DNA from: Tillus elongatus | Taxonomy: Eukaryota > Arthropoda > Insecta > Coleoptera > Cleridae | DNA length: 64,000 nt | NCBI GenBank assembly: GCA_964006375.1 | Contig: OZ023267.1 | Span: forward strand, 31,725,094-31,789,093 | Direction: 5' to 3' | Part shown: positions 12,505-24,119 of the stretch, in pieces | Layout of the letters: each line of letters begins with the position of its first letter | How positions within the stretch are numbered: the stretch's first letter is position 1 | Notes under the pieces: generated by a model | Databases searched by the model: none | What the model was told of the DNA's origin: nothing | What the model saw: the letters and a program-made list of their open reading frames with translations, nothing else | Position numbers and translations under genes: made by a program

Positions 12505-12760
12505 GGGCGCAGCAAGTGCGCTATGGGAGCAAATTTTCTTTAAAATGTTTTAGTTGGCAAAACTGTATACTTTCTATTGAATAGCAGCAAATTTGGTTAG
12601 TATAACAATTATAGTAGAAACAATTTACCGTATTTCATTAAAATAACTTTACTGTTTGAAAAAATACAAAAAGTTTTCGAAAATAAACTTAAAATATTTT
12701 AATTTTAAAAAATTCGTCAGATTTTCGTAGGCAACGTACCCCTTATAGTTATTTACACCT
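12505..12760 (+). mobile_element. MITE (GCAGCAAGTGCG family), 3'-truncated
   Basis: Begins with GGGCGCAGCAAGTGCGCTAT and follows the internal sequence of the complete copies at 16347, 50843 and 62107 (for example TAGTAGAAACAAT and GAAAATAAACTTAAAAT). It loses the right inverted repeat just before the GC-rich LINE begins near 12900. Confidence 0.7.
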
Positions 12761-12894
12761 GATAAGGTATACACATATGAACAGGAAGCTTTTTGACAAA
12801 AATTCAAATTCTGGTATATCATCGGCAGCTTCTTCTTTGAGTTGTACAGTCGTTGGCTGCAGTTTAAGTGTTGATGTGTTTTTAGATATTTATA

Positions 12895-15340
12895 TATGCT
12901 CTCCCCGTAGTGTAGGGCCCTTTCCACCTTTCGCGTTACAGCGTGGAGCGCCGTCTCCGTTGATTTCCCCCGCTGGTACACGTGCTGACTTTTATGGAAG
13001 GGATGATCCATCAGGATCCCTCCCAACATAAACCTATCTACTATCTTTTTCAATGCCGTAAGCAGAAAGGATATAAGGCTGATTAGCCTGTACGCCTTGG
13101 CCAGCGTGTAGTCCTCTCTTCTTGGTTTGAGAATGAAGACCCCCCTAACCCGGCGCCAGGCCTTTGTGACATAGCCTCACTCCAGTCTGGCCCGAAAAAC
13201 CTCCCTTATGTTGGGAAGCAGTATATCTAGGAAGCAAACAAGTTCACCGCCCAGGTTATAGAGCCATCTGTGACTGCCCCTCCGCCAGCTGCCAGTCCGC
13301 ATTCGGGACCATCCACCGGCCCAGGGCGGCAGCCCCGTGGCGGCTCCACCGCCCGCAAGGTGAACTTCGGAGAGATGTCGCAAGGTTTCCTCGCCGGTGT
13401 TGGTCCAGCTCCCGTCCTGTTTCCTCAAGGATCCTACAGTACTACCTGACTCCTGGTTGAATATCCTTATCAGCCTGGCTGCGTCCGAGAGGGAGTTAAC
13501 TTCCCCGCAGTACGCGCGCCAACCAGCTCGTTTACTCCGTGGTAGTTCCTTCTTAAACTCCCTTCTGGCAGTTCTAAACTCGTCCCAGGCCGCCTCACCC
13601 GATTCTCCGAAAGCTCGTTTTAAGGCCCTCCGAGTCCGCCCATGTAGTGCGGCAGGCTCTCAGCTCTACCATCAAACTTTGATGGACGGCTCTCCCCTGA
13701 GTGGTGGCTCGGCCTCGTAGGCTGCCTTTATTTTACCTTCTAGGGCCTCGGACTCACTATCTAATATCTCTATACTCTCCCCTCTGGCCTCCTTGGCGAC
13801 CCATCGAGGCTTATTAGATAGGCATCCCAGTCGGTATTCCTTGGATTTCTCCTGGGGGGAGGACCCCCACGGTCCACATCCAGTTCAAAGCTGATCATAC
13901 GATGATCAGGCATTGATATGTGTTCCGTCACCTTCCATCTAGATATATCCTCCGTTATTCCTCAGCTCGCCAATGTGATGTCAATCACCTCCTGCCGGAT
14001 ACGATTGACAAACGTCGAAGCTGTACCTCTATTTAATATCTCCAGGTTTGTTGTAGCCAAATACTCTAGTGGAGTCTTACCGCGTGGGTTGATATTTGCG
14101 CTGCCCCACAATCTGTGGTGATAATTCGCGTAACTGCCTAAAATCTGTGGTAACCCATGTTCCCTCGCGAAATCGACGATACGCACCAGTTCCTCCGACG
14201 GAGGCAGACCTCGCCGATCGTAGAGAACATAAAGAGTGCACAACATAACCTCAAGCCTAATATTACTCACCTTATACTTTAGGAGCTGCTGTGGCGTCCC
14301 TGGACCCGAACTGCGGCAGCAACATCATGTCCAGATCCCTCGACGCCAGTATGCATGTCCTAGGTTGTTCTTCCTCTGCTTCGCCACCAACTAGGACGTT
14401 GAATCCGATTCCTCCAAGCCCTCTCACTTGCTTCCTATACACCTAAGGCTCTTGGAGGAGTTTTCCAGCTCCCCAGTGGCATCCCGGCTATGTTGGAGGT
14501 TGATCTGCCCACCCACAGCTGCCCCGTGAATTAATTGCCGCGCTGACGGGGTGAAGCCCCCTTCAGTGCCAGTCCGCATGCCTGCCGCGGGACGGGCGGA
14601 GGCGACCGCACTCCATGTCGGAACTCTGATTACATTCAGAGTCACCAACTCGAAGTAAGCCGCCAGCCTTGCCCGTCCAGTCCGCGAGCCACCCCGGGCC
14701 CAACCAAGAAGACTAGGCTCCATGCTCCAGGTCCTCCTGCCGTCTGCAGGTGCCGCCATTGCCCAACATTGAGCGAGCGGTTCTGAAGCGCAAGCATCCT
14801 GACCACTTCATCTAGGTCCACCTCTTGACTCCTGAGCCAGAAGCCGATCCGGACGGGCCAAGGGGCGTCTCCAGTCCTTGCAGCGCTGAAGACGATTTCC
14901 GCCACCGCCGCCCCGGACCAGCCGTTGACGAGCCAACTCAGGCACTCGCCATCCTCGGCGGTCACCAAGAACCACCCTGGATCAACTATCTCCGAGTTAC
15001 GGAAGCGGAGCTGCAACGCCCCGACGGATGCCGACATGGTGTCCAATATAACCGCCACCAAACTCCTCCTAATTAGCTCGACCTCTTCCGCCAGCACCCC
15101 GGTTAGAAGTGATGACCACCTGCATATCTCTCCTACCCGCCGGATCGGCCGTTTTCGAAGGGCCAGGGCCCGCACCAGCGGCGGGGGTCGCGGTAGCGTC
15201 TTCCACTTGGGAGAGTGGGGACACATTAGCCACCACCCTCTAGCCGCCGGCGCACACCCACCGCTAACCCTCTTGACCCGCCGCTCTGGCGGTGTTTTCT
15301 TTTCTGCCCTTGGACGCTTCGTATACACGCCCTGAGCTAA
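12895..15340 (-). pseudogene. Jockey-like LINE, GC-rich, broken
   Basis: Read on the minus strand. From 15328 to 14642 a 228-codon frame encodes the ORF1-type domain (DPGWFLVTAEDGE, WPVRIGFWL, then LALQNRSLNVGQW), resembling DUF4780 of arthropod retrotransposon ORF1 proteins. At 14270-13962 lies part of an APE endonuclease (RIVDFAREHGLPQILG, INPRGKTPLEYLATTNLEIL). At 13053-12900 is the start of the reverse transcriptase (QRGKSTETALHAV), cut off before the catalytic motifs. Frames shift between domains. The sequence is strongly GC-rich against its AT-rich surroundings, so it is probably a younger insertion or one with a different mutational history. It ends abruptly at the MITE border. Confidence 0.85.
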
Positions 15341-15494
15341 CAGCTGACTTGGGCCAGCCCGGCGGCCCCGACACCGGAGAGCCTGATGGTCCTCCCTGAG
15401 TTAGTGGCCGCCTGTTCAGCTTTCGTCCCTTTATTCTTCTTTTGTTTCTGGTGTACATTGCATGGTACACCAGATCGACGGATTTACAACCCCT

Positions 15495-15662
15495 TCGTGC
15501 CGATATTCAACTGGTTCAAACACAATGCCACAACCTCCGTTGATCTTAATTTTACAGTACCTACTGTAAAAGTAAAAAAAAAAAAATGAAACCCCGAGAA
15601 TCGAATCCAGTACTATTGTGTCCAGAGGCGCACGTTCTCACCACTGGACCACCGAGGCTCCA
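15495..15662 (-). mobile_element. SINE, 5' part, minus strand
   Basis: The tRNA-like head is on the minus strand (B-box complement GAGAATCGAATCC near 15597) and the first body block is at 15495-15570. An internal A-rich tract near 15582 on the plus strand separates them. The middle and tail are missing. Confidence 0.8.
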
Positions 15663-16346
15663 ACATTTTCTTCATAGTACCTATTGATATCTCATTCGTT
15701 ATCGTGACTCACTTGCTGCTTCCGTATTTTTAAATTTAGGTTTCAACTATGTCCGTATCGTATTCGTTACCATAACGCACTTGCTTCAAGTCTCGATCTC
15801 TTGAAAAGCAATTTTTTTACGAAGATTAACTAAAAAGCAAATATGCCTTTAGTTACAGGCAAGTTGGGTCTAATAAAGAAAATCGATAAAGAGTCAATTT
15901 AAATTATCAACGGAGTTGTCCTTTTAGAGGTTCTCTTTTAAATTGTGTGTGTATTTCCAAAAAAATTATTACAAATATCCATCAGCAATCACAGCAGGTT
16001 TTGTAGTTGTCGAAGTGTGTACAAAATAGAGAAAATGTTATAAATACTGCCCTGCTTTCATAAATCTGTGATCACAGACAATAATACGTCAGTGTGATAA
16101 AATTGGGGCTCCTCCAGACATGATTGATCACCTCTAGACCACAATCATTACTTTTTGCAAACACATTCCTGTATCATTTCGTTTTCCATCTCCGTTTTTA
16201 TCATCGCCTCAAATTGACCTAGATGAATTAGTAAGGTGCAACAAGATATATAATATATAAGCGATATATCATCCTTTTTGGTTATCATTGCGTGATATTT
16301 CATTAATACGAAAATTAGGTCAAGCTACGCAAGAAATAAAACCTCT
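15663..16346. other. AT-rich spacer with MITE-end traces
   Basis: CATAACGCACTTGCT near 15770 and ACTCACTTGCTGCTTCC near 15709 resemble right ends of the GCAGCAAGTGCG MITE. Nothing else is seen. Confidence 0.35.
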
Positions 16347-16659
16347 GGACGCAGCAAGTGCGTTATGGCAGTGAATTTTCATAAAAATGTTTTTAAATAG
16401 CAAATATGTGTGTTTTTTTATAAAGAAAGCAGGCGTCAAATTTAGTTACCAGTAAAACCTATATAGTAAAAACAATGTGCCGTGTTTCGTCAAAACAATT
16501 GTGTTGTTTGAAAATGTACAAAAATTTCCCAAAGAAAAAATTAATTGTTCCCGAAAAAAATGGTTTCCTGGTCAACCTTATAGGTTAATAGCAAATTTAG
16601 CTATTCAAATTTGAAGCATTTAATGAAAATTGGCTACCATAACGCACTTGCTGCGTCCC
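16347..16659 (+). mobile_element. MITE (GCAGCAAGTGCG family), complete
   Basis: 313 bp bounded by inverted repeats. The left end GGACGCAGCAAGTGCGTTAT continues about 45 bp and matches the reverse complement of the right end (CATAACGCACTTGCTGCGTCC), including the ATTTTCAT...AAATG block. No coding capacity. Ends and size fit a non-autonomous DNA transposon. I could not fix a target duplication, so the superfamily is unknown. Confidence 0.8.
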
Positions 16660-17459
16660 GAATTTCTTTTCTTGCAAAGATGTATTATATTTCGATGGAC
16701 AATGCAAAAATGCAATAACATAGGGCGTGTTCGATTAAAAAAATTCACTGAAATAAAGAAAATTTGAATCACCAACGACTTATGGGCCACTCTGTAATTG
16801 TGGAAATATGTTTTAAGATGTAGCTCAAGAGACCCTATAATTAATGTATACAACTTTTTTTCGTAACTTGCATAATAACGGATATATTGCGCTTTAATGA
16901 TTTTTTACGCAAATTCGACAAAAATGATATACCATTAAACGATAAACTCTATAGCCAACACTACTGAAAGGGTCTATTTGAAATGAATTTTGTGTAAGCA
17001 TTTTAGTAAATTGAAGGACAGTGACGATTAAAACAAAGAGTTCAGGCTTTGCAAAACATTATTCTTGAGACATTTTCCTTCCATAGATCATATTTGTTTC
17101 AGGTTCATTGCCTAAATATTAACAATTTTGACGTTTTAAATCGCGACTTTGACGTTTTGAGGAAAACCCAAATTTATTTTTCTTTAAATGCCTGTAACTT
17201 TTTTTTCCTTTTACCTACGGAGCTAAATTTTGGTAGGTAGCTTACCTATTATAATATAAACCCGTGTACCAAATTTCGTTGCACCTACTTTGTAAATTTT
17301 GGAGATATAATTTTTTTCGAATGAAAAGTCAAAATTTTCTAGGAAAACCTCGTCCGATATTTATGACTAAGGAACTTATCCAAGCCATTTACAAAAGAAA
17401 GGTACGTGCCAAATTTTGTCAAAATCGGCCCATTATTTTTTGAGTTATCGGTGTGATAC

Positions 17460-17558
<99 letters not shown>

Positions 17559-17700
17559 ATATAAAAATTGAAACTGACCCCGGATATGGGTTCTAAGGGT
17601 CCTAGTTCGCGCTCATTTGCAAAATTTTTTTTAAAATTCAAAAGTCGGGATCTCCCCATTAGTGAATTTTTTCTACGAAAATTCACTAAAATTGCATAAA
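16660..17700. repeat. Large dispersed repeat (unit R) fragment with (TA)n core
   Basis: Shares its full order of blocks with the 2.9-kb units at 50.5-63.2 kb: ACGACTTATGGGCCA, AAGATGTAGCTCAAG, then TTATCCAAGCCATTTACAAA, the (TA)n core at 17460-17554, and AAACATATAAAAATTGAAAC after it. The copy is clearly diverged. It directly follows the MITE, as in the other copies. Confidence 0.75.
17460..17554. repeat. (TA)n microsatellite
   Basis: About 95 bp of TA repeat inside dispersed repeat R. Confidence 0.97.
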
Positions 17701-18235
17701 AGTATACTATACTCGCTTTTTAAGAGACCACCATATAGTGTTGAAGCATTGCTCTGCAATTAAATAAATCTAAATCCAGGAAATACAATTTTAACAGGTC
17801 AGATAGCAGTTATCAATCACTTTTACAGGCCCTGTCATAAACACGGTTGTGTAATTCTTATATTTGTGGTATGTTAGAGGTAATACTAATGCATCAATAC
17901 GCTAAGGACTGTAACCTGTGGTAAGCACTGATAAATGCGCCTTGGAAACCCAAATCAAACCACACGTTTTTAAGGTCTGACTATCGTTTAGCTGATAAAG
18001 TTATTAATCCCTCTGGTTACGTCAAGTTTATTACCAGAACGATTGCCAGGTCTTCCGAAGTGTAATTCCTAATAATTACAGCTCTACAGGTGACTAAGGT
18101 TAATAATTCCTTTTAGAATCCCCCCCAAAGTTTCTATTCTGGTTGCTATTTAAAATAGCCCATTGTTACACTATTTTTTTAATTGAATTTGCAAAATCCA
18201 TGTGCTGTTTTCATTTTACATGCGATCAAATAATA
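17701..18235. other. AT-rich spacer, nothing recognised
   Basis: No gene or repeat partner seen. Confidence 0.4.
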
Positions 18236-18442
18236 ATTTTAAAAAAGTTTTGTGGTGTGCCTGCCTTTTTCAGGTTAAAATCCAGATAAATGTTATGAAC
18301 TCCCTCCCACGAAACCTTTATCGGCGAAACTTTCTTCATGTTTTCTGTACTGGTTAATGAAACACCCTGTATATTTTTTATGTGAAAAAATGTATACCTG
18401 TTGCGCGATAAAGCGGTATTATTGTTACTGTCCTTATTATTT

Positions 18443-18733
18443 TTATAATTCGGTGTTAAGCCACTGGCCGAGGCTCCGACATACTCTGTCCCACGATATT
18501 ACTTTCGTTCCAATGTTAGTAAGAGAATACGTGATCGGATATCGTCCATCAAAATTAAGTAAACAAAGGAGACGTAAAGGAGACCTTAGGGAAACATATT
18601 TTTGCACCATAATAGGTAGCAAATATACAGCGGAGTGGCAGGCAGGAAATTCCTCAAAGTCCTGCGGCAACGAATTGGGTACACTTAGTAAACACCCGAT
18701 AATTAGAGCGATAATTCGTAAGGTATGCTCCAA
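18443..18733 (-). CDS. Signal-peptide-like open frame in left arm, uncertain
   Basis: 96 codons starting with a hydrophobic leader (LRIIALIIGCLLSVPNSLPQ) that looks like a secretory signal. The counterpart in the right arm (near 21490-21780, plus strand) is broken by frameshifts and a stop, so it is not under clear selection. It may be a captured exon fragment or chance. I recognise no family. Confidence 0.15.
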   Translation of the reverse strand: MEHTLRIIALIIGCLLSVPNSLPQDFEEFPACHSAVYLLPIMVQKYVSLRSPLRLLCLLNFDGRYPITYSLTNIGTKVISWDRVCRSLGQWLNTEL

Positions 18734-20262
18734 ATTCCTAGATAAAGGTGCCTAAAGTCGACCATAATGTTTTTATCCTCAATTCGTTTTTCGTCTACCT
18801 TTTTCCCAATGTTCCTCTCAGCAGGTTCCGAGAACTCTCTAACGAAGGTCATTTTATTTTGCTTGCCGGGGAGGAGGATATTGTCAGGCCTATTAGCGGT
18901 CACCGGTCCGACAATGACCAAAAAATTCCAGCACATACAGCATCTGTCGTTATTCACCATGGAATGAAGATCATCTAGTTGGCAGGGCAGCATCGGTGTT
19001 TGGTCTAACCCATACGAGTGTCGAAGATGGTAATACAATACCCCAAGGGCCTTATTATGTCGACTCACGTTTAGACGCCATCACTTGAGGTGCACTCAAG
19101 AGGTGCATAAAAGTCTCCGGAGATTTATAAACGGTTCTATAGCCGTCATCTGCAACAACCAGGTGCATTGTGCGTTTTCTGTAGGCTAAGGTGTTAACAA
19201 CACCATCTTGTCAGGCCACGATAAACCCTTCAATCTTAAACCTGTAACCAGCTACTTTAAAAAAGAGAATGTCATGCTCCTCAGGTCAGGCCACGTCAGG
19301 TCAGGAGGCCGTGTTCTTCTTTATGCTGGAATAAAATTTCGTGTAAAGTCTAGTCAGCATGTTGCCCCGATGCTCTTGCAGGTATCTTTTATTTTAGCTT
19401 TTAAGATCTAAATGTCAAGCTCTCTGACCAAAGGATGATCGGTTTGTCTCGTTTCTGACCTTTAAGAAGCAAATGGGATTTCTCCTGTGGGAGAGATTCT
19501 ATGCCTTCTGAAAATGATACTTTAAGTTTAATCTGCCCCCAAACACCTGAATAAAATAGGTTATTCAGCAGCTGCATTAGGCTAGTGAATTCTGTCTTTA
19601 GCTATCTGCATTCTCAAATATTGGTTAATTATTCTAGGTCAGTATTGACCAACTTTATAACAGCATATTAATATGACAACACAGAAACTGTATCTATTTA
19701 CCAGCATTGAAATATAAATATAAAACTGCAATTATTTGTCTTTCTAATTCTTGTACCAGAGTAACACCTTCAAAGAAAAATCGAGGTGATCAACATGTAG
19801 AAAGTAATATTTAGAACTTTAAAATATTAGTTTTTAGATTTATCTTTTCGTTTAATAATTGTACCATACCATACCAATAAAAATAACGAAGGAACTACCA
19901 AAGTACTTGCACGCGCGCCAAATACATTTAAGAAGACAAACCCTGTAGCCATCCACCATGGTATTTTCCATTACATCCATTAAACCTCATGCGGTTTTTC
20001 TATTACAACGACCCATTAAGGAAAACGTTGCTGCAAATATTTTGCATATATGATTTAAAATTGCCAAAAGGAAACCAGAAAGTAAGCCATTTTCTTTAGA
20101 TAGCCAACCTAAAGTTATATAGATGCAGCAATGTACAGCTACACAAGTTAGTGACTTCCCGGTGGAGATTGGTATACATAGATGTAATAAATATGTATTT
20201 GTTTATATGAAAAGCGACAAGGATGGCTAAAGAAAAAACGTGTCCTAAAATTGGGTACTCAC

Positions 20263-20383
20263 AGACTGGACTAAGAGAAACGCTTGGCTTTTTAGGAATT
20301 CTTAAGGGGTATTTACCATAAAACCGTGGAACAAAAGCTGGGCACATAATTAGAATGACAATTAAAATTTGTGCCAAAGACAT
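20263..20383 (-). CDS. Possible captured first coding exon in the spacer
   Basis: On the minus strand an ATG at 20381-20383 opens MSLAQILIVILIMCPAFVPR, a good secretory signal-peptide shape, followed by a basic, proline-rich stretch with RFYGKYPLRIPKKP. After 40 codons comes GTGAGTAC (20262-20255), a canonical splice-donor context. A pyrimidine-containing TATCTACCAG lies just upstream of the ATG. The frame continues to 20096 without the splice. This resembles the first exon of a small secreted peptide gene, possibly carried by the inverted-repeat element. No family recognised; may be chance. Confidence 0.25.
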
Positions 20384-20684
20384 ACTTAAATGCTGGTAGA
20401 TAGATACAGTTTCTGCCTTGTCATATTAATATGCTGTTATAAAGTTGGTCAATACTGACCTAGAAGAATTAATCAATATTCGAGAATGCAGATAACTAAG
20501 TACACAATTTATTGGCCTAATGCAGCTGCTGAATAACCTATTTTATTCAGGTTTTTGAGGGCAGATTGAGCTTAAAGTACCATTTCCAGAAGGCATAGAA
20601 TCTTAGAATGTTTCCTATAGGAGAAATCCCATTTGCTTCTATAAAGGTCAGAAAGAAGACAAAGCGCTCATCCTTTGATCAGAG

Positions 20685-20978
20685 AGCTTGACATTTAGAT
20701 CTTGAGGGCTAAAATTAGAGATCCCTGCAAGAGCGTCTGTCGGGGCAACATGCTGACAAGACTTTACACGGAATTTTATTCCAGCATAAAGAAGAACACG
20801 GCCTCCTGACCTGATGTGACCTAACCTGGGGAGCTTAACATTTAGATCTTAAGTGATGAAATTAAAGACACCTGCAAGAGCGTCTGTCGGGGCAACATGC
20901 TGACAAGGCTTTACACGGAATTTTATTCCAGCATAAAGAAGAACACGGCCTCCTGACCTGACGTGGCCTGACCTGAGG
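20685..20978. repeat. 147-bp tandem duplication in right arm
   Basis: Two consecutive copies starting at 20685 and 20832 share CTGCAAGAGCGTCTGTCGGG and GGAATTTTATTCCAGCATAA. The left arm has only one copy, so this duplication arose after the arms formed. Confidence 0.85.
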
Positions 20979-22149
20979 AGCATGACATTCTCTTTTTTAA
21001 GGGAGCTGGGTACAGGTTTGAGACTGAAGGGTTTATCGTGGCCTGACAAGATGGTGTTGTAGACACCTTAGCCTACAGCAAACGCACAATGCACCTGGTT
21101 GTTGCAGATGACAGCTATAGAACCGGTTATAAATCTCTGGATACTTGTATGCATCTTTTGAGTGCATCATCTCAAGTGATGGCGTCTAAACGTAAGTCGA
21201 CCTAATAAAGCCCTTGGGGTATTGTATTACAGTTTTCGACACTTGGAAACTAGATGATCTTAATTCCGTGGTTAAGAACTACAGATACTCATGTCCTGGA
21301 ATTTTTTGGTCATTGTCGGACCGGTGATCGCTAATAGGCCTGATAATATCCTCCCTGGCAAACAAAATAAAATCACGTTCGTTAGAGAGTTCTCGGAACT
21401 TGCCGAGAGGAACGCTGGGAAAAAGGTAGACAAATAACTAACTGAGGATAAAAACATTATGGTCGACTTTAGGCACCTTTATCTAGGAATTTTGATCATA
21501 ACTTACGAATTATCGCTCTATTGGGTGTTTAGTAAGTGTAACCAATTCGTTGCTGCAGGATTTTGAGGAATTTCCTGCATGACACGCCGCTGCATATTTG
21601 CTACCTATTATGGTGCAAAAATCTGTTGCCCTAAGCTCTCCTTTACGTCTCCTTTGTTGACTCAATTTTGATGGACGATTTCCGATCACGTATTCTCTTA
21701 CTAACATTGAAACGAAAGTAATGTCGTGGGACGGATTATGTCGGAGCCTCGGGCAGTGGCTTAACAACGAACTAAAGAAATAATAAGGACAGTAACAATA
21801 ATACCGCTTTATCGCCCAACAGGTATACATTTTTTCACATAAAAAATATACAGGGTGTTTCATTAACCAGTACAGAAAACATGAAGAAAGTTTTCCCGAT
21901 AAAGGTTACGTGGGAGGAAGTTCATAAAATTTATCTGCATTTTAACCTGAGAAAGGCAGGCACAACACAAAACTTTTTTTTCTAATTTGAAAATAAGGAA
22001 GGTCTGCTGCGGTAAAGCATTCCAAGAGAATCATAACTTTCAGCAGTCATATACTTCACATGATCTCCAAAACTAAGCTCACAATAAATTATTAGCTGTG
22101 ATTTTTGTGCCAACTCTTAGAAAAACATTATCAATGTGAATAAGGATAA

Positions 22150-23745
22150 CAAATTCTGGACGCAAGTGCGTTATTATTTGTGAACTATATAAGGTATAGA
22201 GATTAGCTGGCGAAAAGTATTTGCGAGCCTGGAAGAGGAAACCTAATTTCTTAGGAGCCGCTTCTGCAATTGATGTGACATGTTGGTGCCAATTGAGATT
22301 TCGATCCACACAAATGCCAACAAGTGAAAGCGACTCATTACTTTGAATAACTTGGTTGTTCATGGTTATGGGTCTAGGGAAGGTGAAAATCTTATGAGAT
22401 AGCAAGCAAGACTGAGATTTGGTGGAGTTTAATTGTAAGAAAATTCTACTCTCCCAGTCTAATATTTGTTGGAGATCCACAGAGACAGAACCCTCCATGA
22501 TTCTACGATCCTCATCTAATTGGGCTTAGAATATTGTATATCCGCGTAACTGTGAACTGGGTTGGATGTGCTAGAGAAGAGGTCATTGATGTGGAGAAGA
22601 AACAAAGTAGGAGCTAAAGCTGAACCATGCGGGACGCCTGCATTAAGTTGATACAGTTTAGAGGATAGGCCATCCACGACAACAAAAATGCTCCGGTTGA
22701 AGAGGAAATTTGATGTCCATGTACAGAGTTTTGGTGGTAGGCCATGGACCGGAAGTTTATCAAGCAACGTTGCGTGCCAGACCTGGTCGAATGCTTTGGA
22801 TGTGTCTAGAGCGACAATCTGAGATTCACCGTGTAGTTCCAAAGACTTATTCCAATAATGGGTGACAAAGGAAAGGAGGTCGGAAGTTGATCTGCGCTGA
22901 TGGAATCCATACTGCCTGCCGTGGATTAGACTGTGTTTTTCAAGAAATTTTAGTAATTCGGTGTTTATATAATTTCCATCACTTTAGAGACGACTGAAAG
23001 GAGAGAAATAGGCCTGTAGTTGCTAGGAAGCGCTTTGGATTATTTCTTGGAGACGGGTTGTACTCGAGCAGTCTTCCAATTATTAGGGAATATGTATCTA
23101 CTGTAAGATGTCTGAAGCAGACGAGTCCGGACAGGAGCAAGTTCTGGTGCGCATAATTTGAGAACAATTGCTGCGATCTCGTCAAGGCCAGAGGCTTCTT
23201 TGGTATTAAGAGAAGAGAGCAACTTTCGTACCCTTTTAATTTAGAAATGATATCCGTCATTTTATGCGCGACATTGGGGACTGTTGGTGGTTGAACATTT
23301 GGAGGTGGGTTGAGAGTAGATATGCCAGCGCACAACGAGGAAAAAAGTTCATCCTTGCCCAGGGCGGTAGAAACAATCTCATCCCCTGAAAGAAGAGAGT
23401 CTAGAAGGGTCTGCTGCTGTTAGAGCTTGAGAGGAGTTTGTTTTTGATGTGGTTATTATTATTATTATCATTAAACGAGTTTTTTTGCCTCAGAAAGAAT
23501 GCAGGCATAGCGGGTTCTTACGTCGTTAAATGCTTGACGCTTTTCTTGACTGGAATTATGTAGAAGCGTTTTGTGAGCTTTGACCTTTTTAAGTCTGGCC
23601 TTGTCACAGAATTTAGAGAACCAGTGCGTATGAGTGGCTTAGGAGGTTTTCTGTGTACGTGGAATAAATAATTCCATGCCGGCTTGGATGATTTAGGTGA
23701 CGTTTTGTGAGATATCGGGATAAGAGGGAGAGAGCATCTCACTAC
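22150..23745 (-). pseudogene. LINE copy 2 (same family as 3.8 kb), minus strand
   Basis: Minus-strand copy of the 3790-6540 LINE, 5'-truncated near 23745. Successive fragments encode the linker before the RT, RT segments (VALDTSKAFDQVWHATLL, NAGVPHGSALAPTLFLLHIN) and the downstream domain (22498-22079, with QVIQSNESLSLVGICVDRN). A small deletion removes part of the catalytic YADD motif, leaving YAD followed by unrelated residues, and several frameshifts and stops are present. At the 3' side the element is cut and fused to a solo MITE end (GGACGCAAGTGCGTTA, 22153-22170). Confidence 0.85.
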
Positions 23746-24119
23746 GTTTTTATGATAAGTTTTATATTTTAGGTCAAATCCAGCCTAAGTATTGAGTTTT
23801 GAGTGTACAATACTGAAGATTATCTGTATACCTCTGGTCCTTTTCTAAGATTTCATGGTTTTCGTAACCTGAATGTATTGCTACACCCTAAGTCTTGTTG
23901 AAAAGGTTGGCGAATAGCATGCTCAGACGAGTGGCAGAAATCTGGTCTGAAATCGTGGTGGACCTACAAGATAATATGTTTACGTTCCTTCGTAATTGTT
24001 GCGTTATTCATTCATTCTGTCACCTATGTGCAAGTCACGTCTTGTATAATTAATAAAATAAAATTTTCGCTACAAACATGTTAGTTTGACTACTAAGAAG
24101 CAAAATTAATGACATCAAC
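23746..24119. other. AT-rich spacer, nothing recognised
   Basis: No repeat or gene could be supported. Confidence 0.4.

Larger units (their letters stand above)
18236..21990. mobile_element. Large inverted-repeat element (about 1.5-kb arms)
   Basis: The left arm (18236 to about 19712) and right arm (about 20388 to 21990) are inverted copies, roughly 85-90% identical by eye, around a unique spacer of about 675 bp. Outer tips contain AAAGTTTTGTGGTGTGCCTG (left) and the complement of its near match (right). ACACCCTGTATATTTTTTAT occurs near both tips. Open frames recur on opposite strands because of the symmetry (18357-18755 plus with 21863-21510 minus). The right arm carries an extra 147-bp tandem duplication. 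It may be a foldback or long-TIR DNA element whose cargo is the spacer. Confidence 0.75.

Noticed and set aside
18357..18755. 132-codon frame mirrored at 21510-21863
   Set aside because: The mirrored copy reflects the inverted repeat; composition is irregular and the frame ends differ between the arms.
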